A stretch of 17,655 nt of DNA from Pseudomonadota bacterium (GTDB lineage: Bacteria; Pseudomonadota; Alphaproteobacteria; Rhizobiales; Hyphomicrobiaceae). Of this stretch, positions 6,231 through 12,653 are shown in pieces. The notes under the pieces were generated by a model. That model was not told the DNA's origin and did no database searches. It saw only the letters and a list, made by a program, of their open reading frames with translations. Every line of letters starts with the position of its first letter. The stretch's first letter is position 1. The stretch is from assembly GCA_023387235.1 (NCBI GenBank), contig JAEWIJ010000178.1, positions 1 to 17,655 of the forward strand, read 5' to 3'. Made by a program: the position numbers and the translations under genes.

Positions 6231-8035
6231 ACGGTCGACTCCCAATGTCTCGAGAGCCTCATGGCTCCATTGATGATGCCCACCATAGAGTATGTCTGCG
6301 GGAAATTCCCCCAAGCCTCGCCGGTCGTCGAGTCCGTATCCTCCGACATGAGGCCGAGCGGATTGCGCGCCGCCAGCAGTCCCTCGAAGATCTCGCGCGC
6401 CTGCTCGCGCCGGCCGATGCGCGAGAGAGCATCCAGACGCCAGAAAGCGCAAACATTGAAGGCCGTCTCGGGCGCGCCGAAATCGTCGGGCTCCTCATAG
6501 CGCATCATGAAAGGACCGCGCGCGAGCGTCTTCTCGAGCTGATCGACCGTCGAGACGAAGCGCGGGTCCTTCGGATCGATCATGTCGACCTCGGCCATGA
6601 GCAGCACGCTCGCGTCGAGATACTGGCCGCCGAAGCTCTCGACGAACGCCTTTCGCTTGTCCGACCACGAGCGCTCGAGCACTGTTGCCTTGATCTGATC
6701 GGCGCGCCGGCGCCACATCTGCGCGCGCTCGGCGAAGCCCAGATGATGCCCGATCTTGGCGAGGCGATCACATCCCGCCCAACACATGATCGCGGACGAG
6801 GTGTGCGGGCGCTCGCGCGTCCTCAGCTCCCACATGCCCGCATCCGGCTTGTCGTGCAGAAGATAGGCCTGCTCGCCAACGGTCTCGAGGCGCGCATATT
6901 CCACGGCCCCCGCCTCCATGAAGAGGCGGCGGTCGACGAAGGCCTGAGCCGCGCCGAGAATCATGTTGCCGTACGTGTCGTGCTGGAACTGCTTGTAGGC
7001 GAGATTGCCCGAGCGCACGGGCCCCATGCCGCGATAGCCGGGGAGCGCCGTGATGTCCTTCTCGGTCAGCTCCTTCTCGAGGCCGATGCCGTAGACCGGC
7101 TGGATATGGCCCTCGCGCGCATCGGCGACGATGTTCATCATCCAGCGGAAATAGAGCTCCATCGTGCGCACGGCCGCGAGCGAATTCAACGCGCGCACGA
7201 CGAAGAAGGCATCGCGCACCCAGCAGAAGCGATAGTCCCAGTTGCGGGATGAGCCGGCCGCCTCCGGGATGCTCGTCGTCATGGCGGCGACGATCGCGCC
7301 CGTCGGCTCATAGCTGCAGAGCTTGAGCGTGATGGCGGCGCGGATCACGGCATCCTGCCATTCGAGCGGCAAGGCGAGCCGATGCACCCACTCGCGCCAG
7401 TAATGGATCGTACGCTCCTCGAAATCGCGCGCGGTTTCGGCGACGCCGGTCGTCAGCGTCTCGTCGGGTCCAAAGATGAGGTTCAGCTGTTCGTCGAGGT
7501 TGAAGGCTGTCTCGGCGACGATGTAGTCGATCGGCGCATCGGTCGTGAGGCGCAGCGAGACACCGGAGCTGATGTAGCGGATATGGTTCGAGCCGTAAGC
7601 GACCAGCGGCGTTGTCTTCCCGTAATCGTAGCGCGGCCTGACCTTGATGCGGACGCGCGGGCTGCCGCGCAACGGACGAACGCGCCGCACGAGCGTCTGC
7701 GGGCGAAAGCGCCGTCCCATCCAGACGAAGCGTGGCGCGAAATCGGTGATCTCGATCGCGCCGGATGGCCCTTCGATCACCGTACGCACGAGCGCGGTAT
7801 TGCCGACATAGCTCTGGCTGAAGGACGCCGCGTCGAGAAGCTCGATCTCGAATCTGCCGTCGCCGGCATCGCCGGTCGGCCCGCCGAGCAGCGCATGGAA
7901 CACCGGATCGCCGTCGAAGCGCGGAAAGCAGCTCCACACGATGCGTCCGCACCGGTCGATGAGCGCGCTGATGCCGCAGTTGCCGACGAGCGCGAGGTCG
8001 AGCGTGCTGCTCTGCGGTCCCGGAACATCAATCAT
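6227..8035 (-). CDS. Glycoside hydrolase family 15 protein (glucoamylase/trehalase type)
   Basis: The protein has 602 aa and no signal peptide, so it is cytoplasmic. The N-terminal about 220 residues form the beta-sandwich typical of bacterial GH15 enzymes (LALVGNCGISALIDRCGRIV, SCFPRFDGDPVF). The (alpha/alpha)6 barrel follows, with NWDYRFCWVRDA (265-276), GMWELRTRERPHTSSAIMCW (400-419) holding the likely general acid Glu403, and LMSEDTDSTTGEAWGNFPQ (562-580) holding the likely base Glu565. Family members hydrolyse alpha-glucosides, and a mycobacterial branch is a trehalase. In this operon, between otsB and otsA, trehalose or a trehalose-derived glucoside is the most plausible substrate, but sequence alone does not separate trehalase from glucoamylase. 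The start ATG overlaps the otsB stop by 8 bases. Confidence 0.88.
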   Translation of the reverse strand: MIDVPGPQSSTLDLALVGNCGISALIDRCGRIVWSCFPRFDGDPVFHALLGGPTGDAGDGRFEIELLDAASFSQSYVGNTALVRTVIEGPSGAIEITDFAPRFVWMGRRFRPQTLVRRVRPLRGSPRVRIKVRPRYDYGKTTPLVAYGSNHIRYISSGVSLRLTTDAPIDYIVAETAFNLDEQLNLIFGPDETLTTGVAETARDFEERTIHYWREWVHRLALPLEWQDAVIRAAITLKLCSYEPTGAIVAAMTTSIPEAAGSSRNWDYRFCWVRDAFFVVRALNSLAAVRTMELYFRWMMNIVADAREGHIQPVYGIGLEKELTEKDITALPGYRGMGPVRSGNLAYKQFQHDTYGNMILGAAQAFVDRRLFMEAGAVEYARLETVGEQAYLLHDKPDAGMWELRTRERPHTSSAIMCWAGCDRLAKIGHHLGFAERAQMWRRRADQIKATVLERSWSDKRKAFVESFGGQYLDASVLLMAEVDMIDPKDPRFVSTVDQLEKTLARGPFMMRYEEPDDFGAPETAFNVCAFWRLDALSRIGRREQAREIFEGLLAARNPLGLMSEDTDSTTGEAWGNFPQTYSMVGIINGAMRLSRHWESTV

Positions 8036-8783
8036 TCAACACCTCACCGAAAAATCTCAACGAGGTGGCATGCAGCCAGTCGAGGAAGAGGGGCGTGGTC
8101 TCAGCGCGGTAATTCGCGATCGTCGCGCCGGGGCCGATCTTGACCGTGATGCCTTCGAGCTTGTTCACGGCGGCGAATGCATCCTCGTCGGTGGTATCGT
8201 CGCCGGCGAAGAACGGGCTGCGCCCCGCAAAGGGCGCCTCCTTGAGAAAGTCGAGAATGGCCGTTCCCTTGTCGGCGAGCGCGGGCTTGGCTTCGAAGAC
8301 CATCTTGCCGCGCTTGATCTGAATGCCGCGCGTCACCGCAGCAAGCTCATCCATGGCGTCGCGGCAGGCGGCCTCGAGATCGGGACGCGCACGATAGTGA
8401 AGCGCGACGGCGTTCGATTTGCGCTCGAGAAGAAGGCCGGGCTCGCTCAGCACGAGCGGCGCCAGCAGAAGCTCGGCATGACGAAGGAACTCGTCATCGA
8501 TCGGTGCGGCGTGGCTTTCGCCCGTCAGCGTGCGGCGTGTCAGTCCGTGAACGCCTGCGGCCGGCAGCCGCAGGGGCGCGAGCATTTCATCGAGGTCGGC
8601 GATCTCGCGGCCGGTGATCACGGCAACGGCGCCGCCGGTCGCATCGGTGAGGCGTGCAAGCGCGTCGCGGGTCCGCTCGGTCAGCCGCACGGCGTCCGGC
8701 CGGTCGGCGAGTTCGACGAGCGTGCCGTCGAAATCGAGGAAGAAGGCGATGTGGTCGGGCTCTCTCAGGATCGGCAAGGTCAT
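8028..8783 (-). CDS. otsB: Trehalose-6-phosphate phosphatase
   Basis: The protein has 251 aa of the HAD superfamily. It removes phosphate from trehalose-6-phosphate. HAD motif I is FFLDFDGTL (14-22) with nucleophile Asp17 and acid/base Asp19. Motif II is ITGRE (56-60), motif III is Lys172 in ADKGTAI, and motif IV is AGDDTTDEDAF (193-203). The cap domain between motifs II and III has the trehalose phosphatase pattern GVHGL (77-81) and an ERKSNAVALHYR strand (120-131). It is the first gene of the operon. The ATG at 8783 has no good SD (the preceding bases are TTCATTCCC), which is unusual beside the tightly coupled downstream genes. Translation may depend on the structured leader described separately. 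Confidence 0.95.
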   Translation of the reverse strand: MTLPILREPDHIAFFLDFDGTLVELADRPDAVRLTERTRDALARLTDATGGAVAVITGREIADLDEMLAPLRLPAAGVHGLTRRTLTGESHAAPIDDEFLRHAELLLAPLVLSEPGLLLERKSNAVALHYRARPDLEAACRDAMDELAAVTRGIQIKRGKMVFEAKPALADKGTAILDFLKEAPFAGRSPFFAGDDTTDEDAFAAVNKLEGITVKIGPGATIANYRAETTPLFLDWLHATSLRFFGEVLND

Positions 8784-8944
8784 GGGAATGAAAACGGTGC
8801 TCTCTTTGTGTCGGCCGATTCTTGATGACTATGCGGAGGCGGGTGGCATCCGATCGGGCGGTCATGCGTATTCAGGAGCATGCCGGAAAGAACGATCCGC
8901 GCACTTCGCGCCGCCGCTCCTGCCGGGCAATACGCAAGATGTAG

Positions 8945-8972
8945 TTGCACCGCATTGCGGTCGTTCTATGCA
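8945..8972 (+). promoter_or_regulatory. Candidate sigma-70 promoter with an operator-like palindrome, upstream of the PfkB kinase
   Basis: TTGCAC (8945-8950) and TATGCA (8967-8972) are separated by 16 bases. The spacer contains the 13-bp inverted repeat ACCGCA-T-TGCGGT (8949-8961), a suitable position for a repressor. The promoter would give a leader of about 165 bases for the kinase gene. Only four of six positions match at each hexamer, so this is tentative. Confidence 0.25.
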
Positions 8973-9005
8973 TGTTAGTTTGGACCTCATTGGCAGGGCA
9001 CGCAA

Positions 9006-9057
9006 GCATCGCGGATGCGGCTGCAGACCTGTCGGAAGCAGGTCGCCGGCGCCGGCG
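9006..9057 (-). other. Run of three short stem-loops in the leader of the trehalose operon
   Basis: Between the EcfG-type promoter and otsB there are three consecutive self-complementary elements: a 14-bp perfect palindrome CGCCGGCGCCGGCG (9044-9057), a 6-bp stem GACCTG/CAGGTC with a 7-base loop (9026-9044), and a 5-bp stem GCATC/GATGC with a 3-base loop (9006-9018). None is followed by a T-tract. The first two share one base and could compete. They may simply reflect high GC, but their order immediately after the inferred transcription start is notable. The rest of 8784-9142 holds the promoter features listed and no gene that I recognise. Confidence 0.35.
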
Positions 9058-9069
9058 CGCGACAGTTTG

Positions 9070-9095
9070 AACGCTCATGGGCCTGAAATGGTTCC
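9070..9095 (-). promoter_or_regulatory. EcfG-type general stress response promoter of the otsB operon
   Basis: Read on the minus strand, GGAAC (9095-9091) is followed by exactly 17 bases and then CGTT (9073-9070). This matches the GGAAC-N16/17-CGTT consensus of alphaproteobacterial EcfG (also called RpoE2 or SigT) without a mismatch. Trehalose synthesis genes are known members of EcfG regulons in several Rhizobiales. The inferred start near 9062 gives a leader of about 280 bases before otsB, longer than usual, so a second promoter nearer the gene cannot be excluded. Confidence 0.65.
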
Positions 9096-9142
9096 ACTGA
9101 ACCTCTCGATAAGGTTGGCAAGAAGGAAAGCCGGAAAAAACA

Positions 9143-10237
9143 ATGAAGGCTCTGACCATCGGAAGCGCGATGATCGACACGATCGCGATCATCGAATCGA
9201 GCCGCATCGAGCGCATGACCATGCTCAATGCGGAGACGTCCTTTCTCTTGCTTGCGGAAGGCCACAAGACGGAAGCGCTCGAAATCTCGACGCATACGGG
9301 TGGCGGCGCCATCAACGCCGCGATCGCCATGGCGCGGCTCGGCCTCGATGTCGCGACGCTTGCCAAGCTCGGGCGCGACCAGCGCGCGGAGACGATCCTC
9401 TCGCGGCTCATGGAGGCCGGCGTCTCGACACGCTGGACGAGCCGCGACGAGCGCGCCGCGACGGGCGCCGCCGTGATGATCTCATCGCACGAGCGCAACG
9501 CGGCGATCTTCACCTTCCGCGGCGCCAACACCCTTCTCGAGGACGCCGACCTCAAGCCCGATGCCTTCGAGGTCGATCTCGTGCACGTTTCCTCGCTGTC
9601 GAACCGCTCCGTCGAGCGCGTGCCGCGCATCCTCGCCGAAGCCAAGCGCACGGGCGCGTTTCTTTCGACCAATCCCGGCATACGACAGCTTTCGAGTCGC
9701 GGCGTCGCGCTGCAGGATGCGCTCGGCAGCATCGATCTCCTCGTCGTCAACAAGGTCGAGGCATCGGCGCTCGTGCCGACGATCGCCGGCAAGATCGGCG
9801 AAGGCGGGCCACCGCTCGGGCCCGACAGCGAGGAACCGCCGAGCACGCTCGCGCGGCAGGGCCTCACGGGCGGCGGCTATCATCTCGGCTTGCGCTCGTT
9901 CTTCACGGCGCTGCGCGATGCCGGTGCGCGCTACGTTCTCGTCACCGACGGCGCCGCCGGGTCGTTCCTCGCCGACAAGGAGCTGATCCGCTTCTGCCCG
10001 GCCGCGCCCGCGACCGTTGCCGGCACCGCAGGCGCGGGCGACGCCTACGCAGCGACGCTCGCAACGTATCTCGCACAGGGTCGCACGCCTGAGGATGCCA
10101 TGCGAGCCGCGGCGCTCAATTCCGCAGCCGTCGTCGGCTACATCGACACGCAGAGCGGGCTTCTCAGCGGCGCCGATCTCGCAAAGGCGCTCGACGACGC
10201 GGGGCAGTCGCTCGCCATCAGCCACTGGCGCATCTGA
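9143..10237 (+). CDS. PfkB/ribokinase-family sugar kinase, substrate unknown
   Basis: The protein has 364 aa, somewhat long for the family (usually about 300-340). It should phosphorylate a sugar, nucleoside or sugar phosphate with ATP in the cytoplasm. Family marks are the N-terminal strand KALTIGSAMIDTIA, the substrate-closing glycines HTGGGAINAAIAMARLG (51-67), NKVEA (203-207), and the anion-hole motif GTAGAGDAYAATL (294-306) with catalytic base Asp300. A segment at about 216-248, rich in Gly, Pro and Ser, appears inserted between the NKVEA motif and the strand YVLVTDGAAG; it accounts for the extra length. The SD is AAGGAA about 15-20 bases before the ATG. The gene is divergent from the trehalose operon and sits 99 bases before nasT, but neither neighbour identifies its substrate. 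Confidence 0.88.
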   Translation: MKALTIGSAMIDTIAIIESSRIERMTMLNAETSFLLLAEGHKTEALEISTHTGGGAINAAIAMARLGLDVATLAKLGRDQRAETILSRLMEAGVSTRWTSRDERAATGAAVMISSHERNAAIFTFRGANTLLEDADLKPDAFEVDLVHVSSLSNRSVERVPRILAEAKRTGAFLSTNPGIRQLSSRGVALQDALGSIDLLVVNKVEASALVPTIAGKIGEGGPPLGPDSEEPPSTLARQGLTGGGYHLGLRSFFTALRDAGARYVLVTDGAAGSFLADKELIRFCPAAPATVAGTAGAGDAYAATLATYLAQGRTPEDAMRAAALNSAAVVGYIDTQSGLLSGADLAKALDDAGQSLAISHWRI

Positions 10238-10246
10238 ACCTCGCCA

Positions 10247-10275
10247 CGGGATTGATGGATCTCGCGCCAATCCCG
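10247..10275. other. Stem-loop between the PfkB kinase gene and nasT
   Basis: A perfect 8-bp stem CGGGATTG (10247-10254) and CAATCCCG (10268-10275) encloses 13 bases, starting 10 bases after the kinase stop codon. It lacks a T-tract, so it may be a processing or protection structure or a weak terminator. A shorter TTGTG/CACAA repeat lies at 10311-10327 just before nasT. Confidence 0.35.
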
Positions 10276-10336
10276 CCCGAAAAAGCAGCAACGGCGCCCC
10301 CTTGCGATCATTGTGCAGCGCACACAAGATGCCTCG

Positions 10337-10936
10337 ATGGGCGATCGCGCGCTGCATATTCTCGTCATCGATGCCAACCGTATCCGGGCCTCCATCATCG
10401 AGGAGGGGCTCACGGAAGCGGGGGGCGCGCGCGTGACGGTCGTCGACGATACGACGGGCCTCATGCGCCGCATTGTCGAACTCGACCCCGACGTCATCGT
10501 CATCGACCTCGAAAGCCCGAACCGCGATGCGCTGGAGCACATGTTCCAGGTCTCGCGCGCCGCCAAGCGGCCCGTCGCCATGTTCGTCGACCGCACGGAC
10601 GATGCCTCGATCGAGGCGGCCATTGACGCGGGCGTTTCCGCGTATGTCGTCGATGGCCTGAAGAAAGAGCGCATCAAGCCCATTCTCGATACCGCCATCC
10701 GCCGCTTCCGCGCCTTCGAGCGCCTGCGCGTCGAGCTCGATCAGGCCCGCAGCGAGCTCACCGCCCGCAAGCGCATCGAGCGCGCCAAGGGCATTCTCAT
10801 GCGCACGCGCAGCCTCGGAGAAGAAGAGGCCTATGCCCTCCTGCGCTCGACCGCCATGCAGCAGAACAAACGCATTGTCGACATCGCCGAGAGCCTGATC
10901 ACCGCAGCCGGCCTGCTCGGCGGGGAGGATGACTGA
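10337..10936 (+). CDS. nasT: ANTAR-domain transcription antiterminator NasT
   Basis: The protein has 199 aa from the ATG at 10337. An upstream in-frame GTG at 10313 would add 8 residues, but family members begin close to the motif DRALHILVIDANRIR. Residues 7-120 form a receiver-like domain with ILVIDANR and the aspartate Asp57 in VIVIDLESPNRD. A coiled linker RRFRAFERLRVELDQARSEL leads to the ANTAR domain (about 140-193), with ARKRIERAKGILM and EEEAYALLRSTAMQQ then KRIVDIAESL, the RNA-binding three-helix unit. NasT binds paired hexaloop hairpins in nitrate assimilation leaders and prevents termination. Such a target is present upstream of nirB at 12392-12423. The stop overlaps the nasS start by one base (TGATG). 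Confidence 0.93.
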   Translation: MGDRALHILVIDANRIRASIIEEGLTEAGGARVTVVDDTTGLMRRIVELDPDVIVIDLESPNRDALEHMFQVSRAAKRPVAMFVDRTDDASIEAAIDAGVSAYVVDGLKKERIKPILDTAIRRFRAFERLRVELDQARSELTARKRIERAKGILMRTRSLGEEEAYALLRSTAMQQNKRIVDIAESLITAAGLLGGEDD

Positions 10937-12195
10937 TGAACGCGGTTGCGCCCACGCCCCAGTCCATGGTTGTCCGGCTCGGCTTCATGCCGCTGACGGA
11001 CTGCGCGCCCGTGGTGGCGGCCAGCCTGCTCGGGTTCGACGAGGCCGAGGGACTGCACATCAAGCTGACGCGGGAGACTTCATGGGCAACATTGCGCGAT
11101 CGCATTGCCGTGCGTCATCTCGATGCCGCGCACATGCTCGCGCCGATGCCCATTGCCGCCAATCTCGGGCTCACGCCGCTCGCCGACCGGCTCGTCGTAC
11201 CGATGGCACTCGGCTGCGGCGGCAACACGATCACCGTCTCGACCACGCTCTGGTCGGAGATGAAAGCGGTCGGCGCCCCCACGCGCCTCGAGGCCGCCGG
11301 AACGGCGCGCGCGCTCGCCGAGGTCGTCGCCATGCGCAAGCAGCGCGGCGCAGCAAAGCTCGTATTCGCCGTCGTCCACCATCACTCGGCGCATCAGTAC
11401 CAGCTCGCCTACTGGCTCGCGGCCGCCGGCATCATGCCGAACCGCGACCTCGATATCGTCGTCGTGCCGCCGCCGCTGATGCCGGACGCGCTTGCCGGCG
11501 GCCAGATCGACGGCTTCTGTGCCGGCGAGCCCTGGGGACGCATTGCCTCGCTCGCGGAAACGGGGCGCGTCGTCACGACCAACGTCGCCATCTGGCGCGC
11601 GAGCCCCGAGAAGGTCCTCGGCGTCGGCAAGATCTGGGCGGAGGAAAATCCGGACCGGCTTTCGCGGCTGGTCCGCGCCGTGCATAAGGCGTCCGTGTGG
11701 TGTGACGCTCCCGCCAATCGCGATGAGCTGGCGGAACTGCTCGCGCGCCCCGAGATCTTCGATCTGCCGGTCGCCCTGCTGCGCGCCAATCTCGAACGCC
11801 GCATCGCGCTCGATCACGGCCAGGAGACGACGGTCGACGGCTTCCTCAACTTCGCCGCTCATGCCGCTACGTTCCCATGGAGCAGTCACGCCGCGTGGTT
11901 CTACTCGCAGATGGTGCGATGGGGTGATGTCCCTCTGAGCCGGGAACACTACGCGTGCGCGTGCGCGACCTACCGGCCAGACTTGCATCGCGCCGCGCTC
12001 GCGCCGCTCGGCGTGCCGCTTCCGACCGCCAGCGCCAAGATCGAGGGCGCACTTGCCGCCGAGACGGCCGTTCCCTCGACGACCGGCCGCCTCTCGCTCG
12101 GACCGGACCGCTTCTTCGATGGCGGCGTCTTCGATCCCGAGCGGCTCGGGACCTATCTCGAAGGCTTTCCGCTAAAACTTCAACCGGCGCGATAG
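10936..12195 (+). CDS. nasS: NasS nitrate/nitrite sensor (NrtA/CmpA-like periplasmic-binding fold, cytoplasmic)
   Basis: The protein has 419 aa and is related to the NrtA/CmpA/SsuA solute-binding proteins of nitrate ABC transporters. It has no signal peptide or lipobox: the N-terminus goes straight into VVRLGFMPLTDCAPVVAAS. It is therefore a cytoplasmic sensor, not a transporter component. Typical features are HMLAPMPIAANLGL (about 67-80), ALGCGGNTITVS, HHHSAHQYQLAYWLA and the ligand-pocket stretch DGFCAGEPWGRIA. In the known Azotobacter/Paracoccus/Bradyrhizobium system, NasS holds NasT inactive without nitrate or nitrite and releases it when the anion binds. The one-base overlap with nasT suggests equimolar coupled synthesis of the two partners. 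No NrtBC transporter genes follow it in this window. Confidence 0.92.
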   Translation: MNAVAPTPQSMVVRLGFMPLTDCAPVVAASLLGFDEAEGLHIKLTRETSWATLRDRIAVRHLDAAHMLAPMPIAANLGLTPLADRLVVPMALGCGGNTITVSTTLWSEMKAVGAPTRLEAAGTARALAEVVAMRKQRGAAKLVFAVVHHHSAHQYQLAYWLAAAGIMPNRDLDIVVVPPPLMPDALAGGQIDGFCAGEPWGRIASLAETGRVVTTNVAIWRASPEKVLGVGKIWAEENPDRLSRLVRAVHKASVWCDAPANRDELAELLARPEIFDLPVALLRANLERRIALDHGQETTVDGFLNFAAHAATFPWSSHAAWFYSQMVRWGDVPLSREHYACACATYRPDLHRAALAPLGVPLPTASAKIEGALAAETAVPSTTGRLSLGPDRFFDGGVFDPERLGTYLEGFPLKLQPAR

Positions 12196-12286
12196 GATCG
12201 CGAGCAACCGCCCAGCAAACGGGCAATCGCGCAAAAATCCGGCGGCTGCGTCAGGCCTCCCCAAGCATTCGCAACCACCGCTGATT

Positions 12287-12315
12287 TTCTATAGAAGATT
12301 GATATCGCGAGATAT
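12287..12315. promoter_or_regulatory. AT-rich upstream element: two palindromes and a near-consensus IHF site
   Basis: In otherwise GC-rich DNA, TTCTATAGAA (12287-12296, perfect palindrome) and ATATC-GCGA-GATAT (12302-12315) flank a minus-strand TATCAATCTTCTA (12304-12292). The latter differs from the IHF consensus WATCAANNNNTTR at one fixed base. The element lies about 20-50 bases upstream of the sigma-54 -24 box, where IHF usually bends DNA to bring an enhancer-bound activator to the polymerase. No clear NtrC site was found further upstream. Confidence 0.4.
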
Positions 12316-12332
12316 TTCCCGTACCCAACGAT

Positions 12333-12350
12333 CTGGCACAGTTCATGCTT
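12333..12350 (+). promoter_or_regulatory. Sigma-54 (RpoN) -24/-12 promoter of the nirB operon
   Basis: TGGCAC at 12334-12339 supplies the invariant GG (12335-12336), and exactly 10 bases later comes the invariant GC (12347-12348) in CATGCTTG. This fits the TGGCAC-N5-TTGCW arrangement, with a weaker -12 box. A start near 12360 would put the NasT-binding hairpins about 30 bases into the RNA. Sigma-54 control fits a nitrogen assimilation operon activated by NtrC. Confidence 0.65.
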
Positions 12351-12391
12351 GCTGGTTAATCGAAGCCAGCTCCTTGGCCTTGAACTTCCCC

Positions 12392-12423
12392 AGCCCAACG
12401 ATGGGCTTCCGGCAACGCTGCCG
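12392..12423 (+). promoter_or_regulatory. Tandem hexaloop hairpins: NasT (ANTAR) binding RNA
   Basis: Hairpin P1 is AGCCC-[AACGAT]-GGGCT (12392-12407) and hairpin P2 is CGGC-[AACGCT]-GCCG (12410-12423), with a two-base linker. Both loops have six bases, with A at position 1 and G at position 4, the signature of the two-hairpin RNA recognised by ANTAR proteins. The cognate regulator gene nasT lies 1.5 kb upstream. The P2 loop and 3' strand are also part of the 5' arm of the following terminator, so the two folds exclude each other. Confidence 0.88.
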
Positions 12424-12481
12424 ACAGGAAGGAAGACCTTCGCATGAAGGTCGACCAACCATGTCGCAGCGTTCTTTTTTT
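12414..12481 (+). terminator. Conditional intrinsic terminator in the nirB leader
   Basis: The 5' arm AACGCTGCCGACA (12414-12426) pairs with TGTCGCAGCGTT (12462-12473) in a 12-bp stem with one bulged C, followed by C and seven T residues (12475-12481). Inside the loop is a second perfect hairpin, GACCTTC-GCAT-GAAGGTC (12435-12452). Formation requires P2 of the NasT target to unfold. This is the standard attenuation design for NasT-controlled operons. Confidence 0.85.
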
Positions 12482-12653
12482 GCGCGCGCGGAAGGCGCGC
12501 AAGCAGGAAGTCCAGGCGAACGGGCATGGCGTGATGAGGCAGGCCAACCAGGGGCACCCATATGCGCACGCGCGAGGCGCGAGCTTCGGCGAATGCCGCA
12601 GGCCACTTCTGCGCACGGGTCCTCCTGCCTGAGCGGGCGGGGACGGAACCATC
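12482..12653 (+). other. Rest of the nirB 5' untranslated region
   Basis: 172 bases without a recognisable gene. A GC-only stem TGCGCGC/GCGCGCA (12481-12487 with 12495-12501, 7-base loop) follows the T-tract directly. It has no T-tract of its own in the plus direction. Short open frames here lack family resemblance. The nirB ribosome site is probably the GGGACGGA stretch ending 7 bases before the ATG at 12654. Confidence 0.5.

Noticed and set aside
6231..6452. N-terminal extension of the otsA frame
   Set aside because: It overlaps the GH15 C-terminus; the conserved SRLIVASNRV start and the ATGA overlap at 6230-6227 mark the real start.
4983..6500. A 505-codon open frame on the plus strand opposite otsA
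   Set aside because: otsA carries all GT20 motifs in the other strand; the antisense product has no recognisable domain.
12481..12501. GC stem directly after the T-tract, considered as a second terminator
   Set aside because: No T-tract follows it on the plus strand, and on the minus strand it is followed by A residues, so it does not meet the intrinsic terminator pattern.
12444..12632. 62-codon frame in the nirB leader, considered as a leader peptide
   Set aside because: It starts inside the terminator loop hairpin, has no SD and its composition is typical of non-coding GC-rich sequence.
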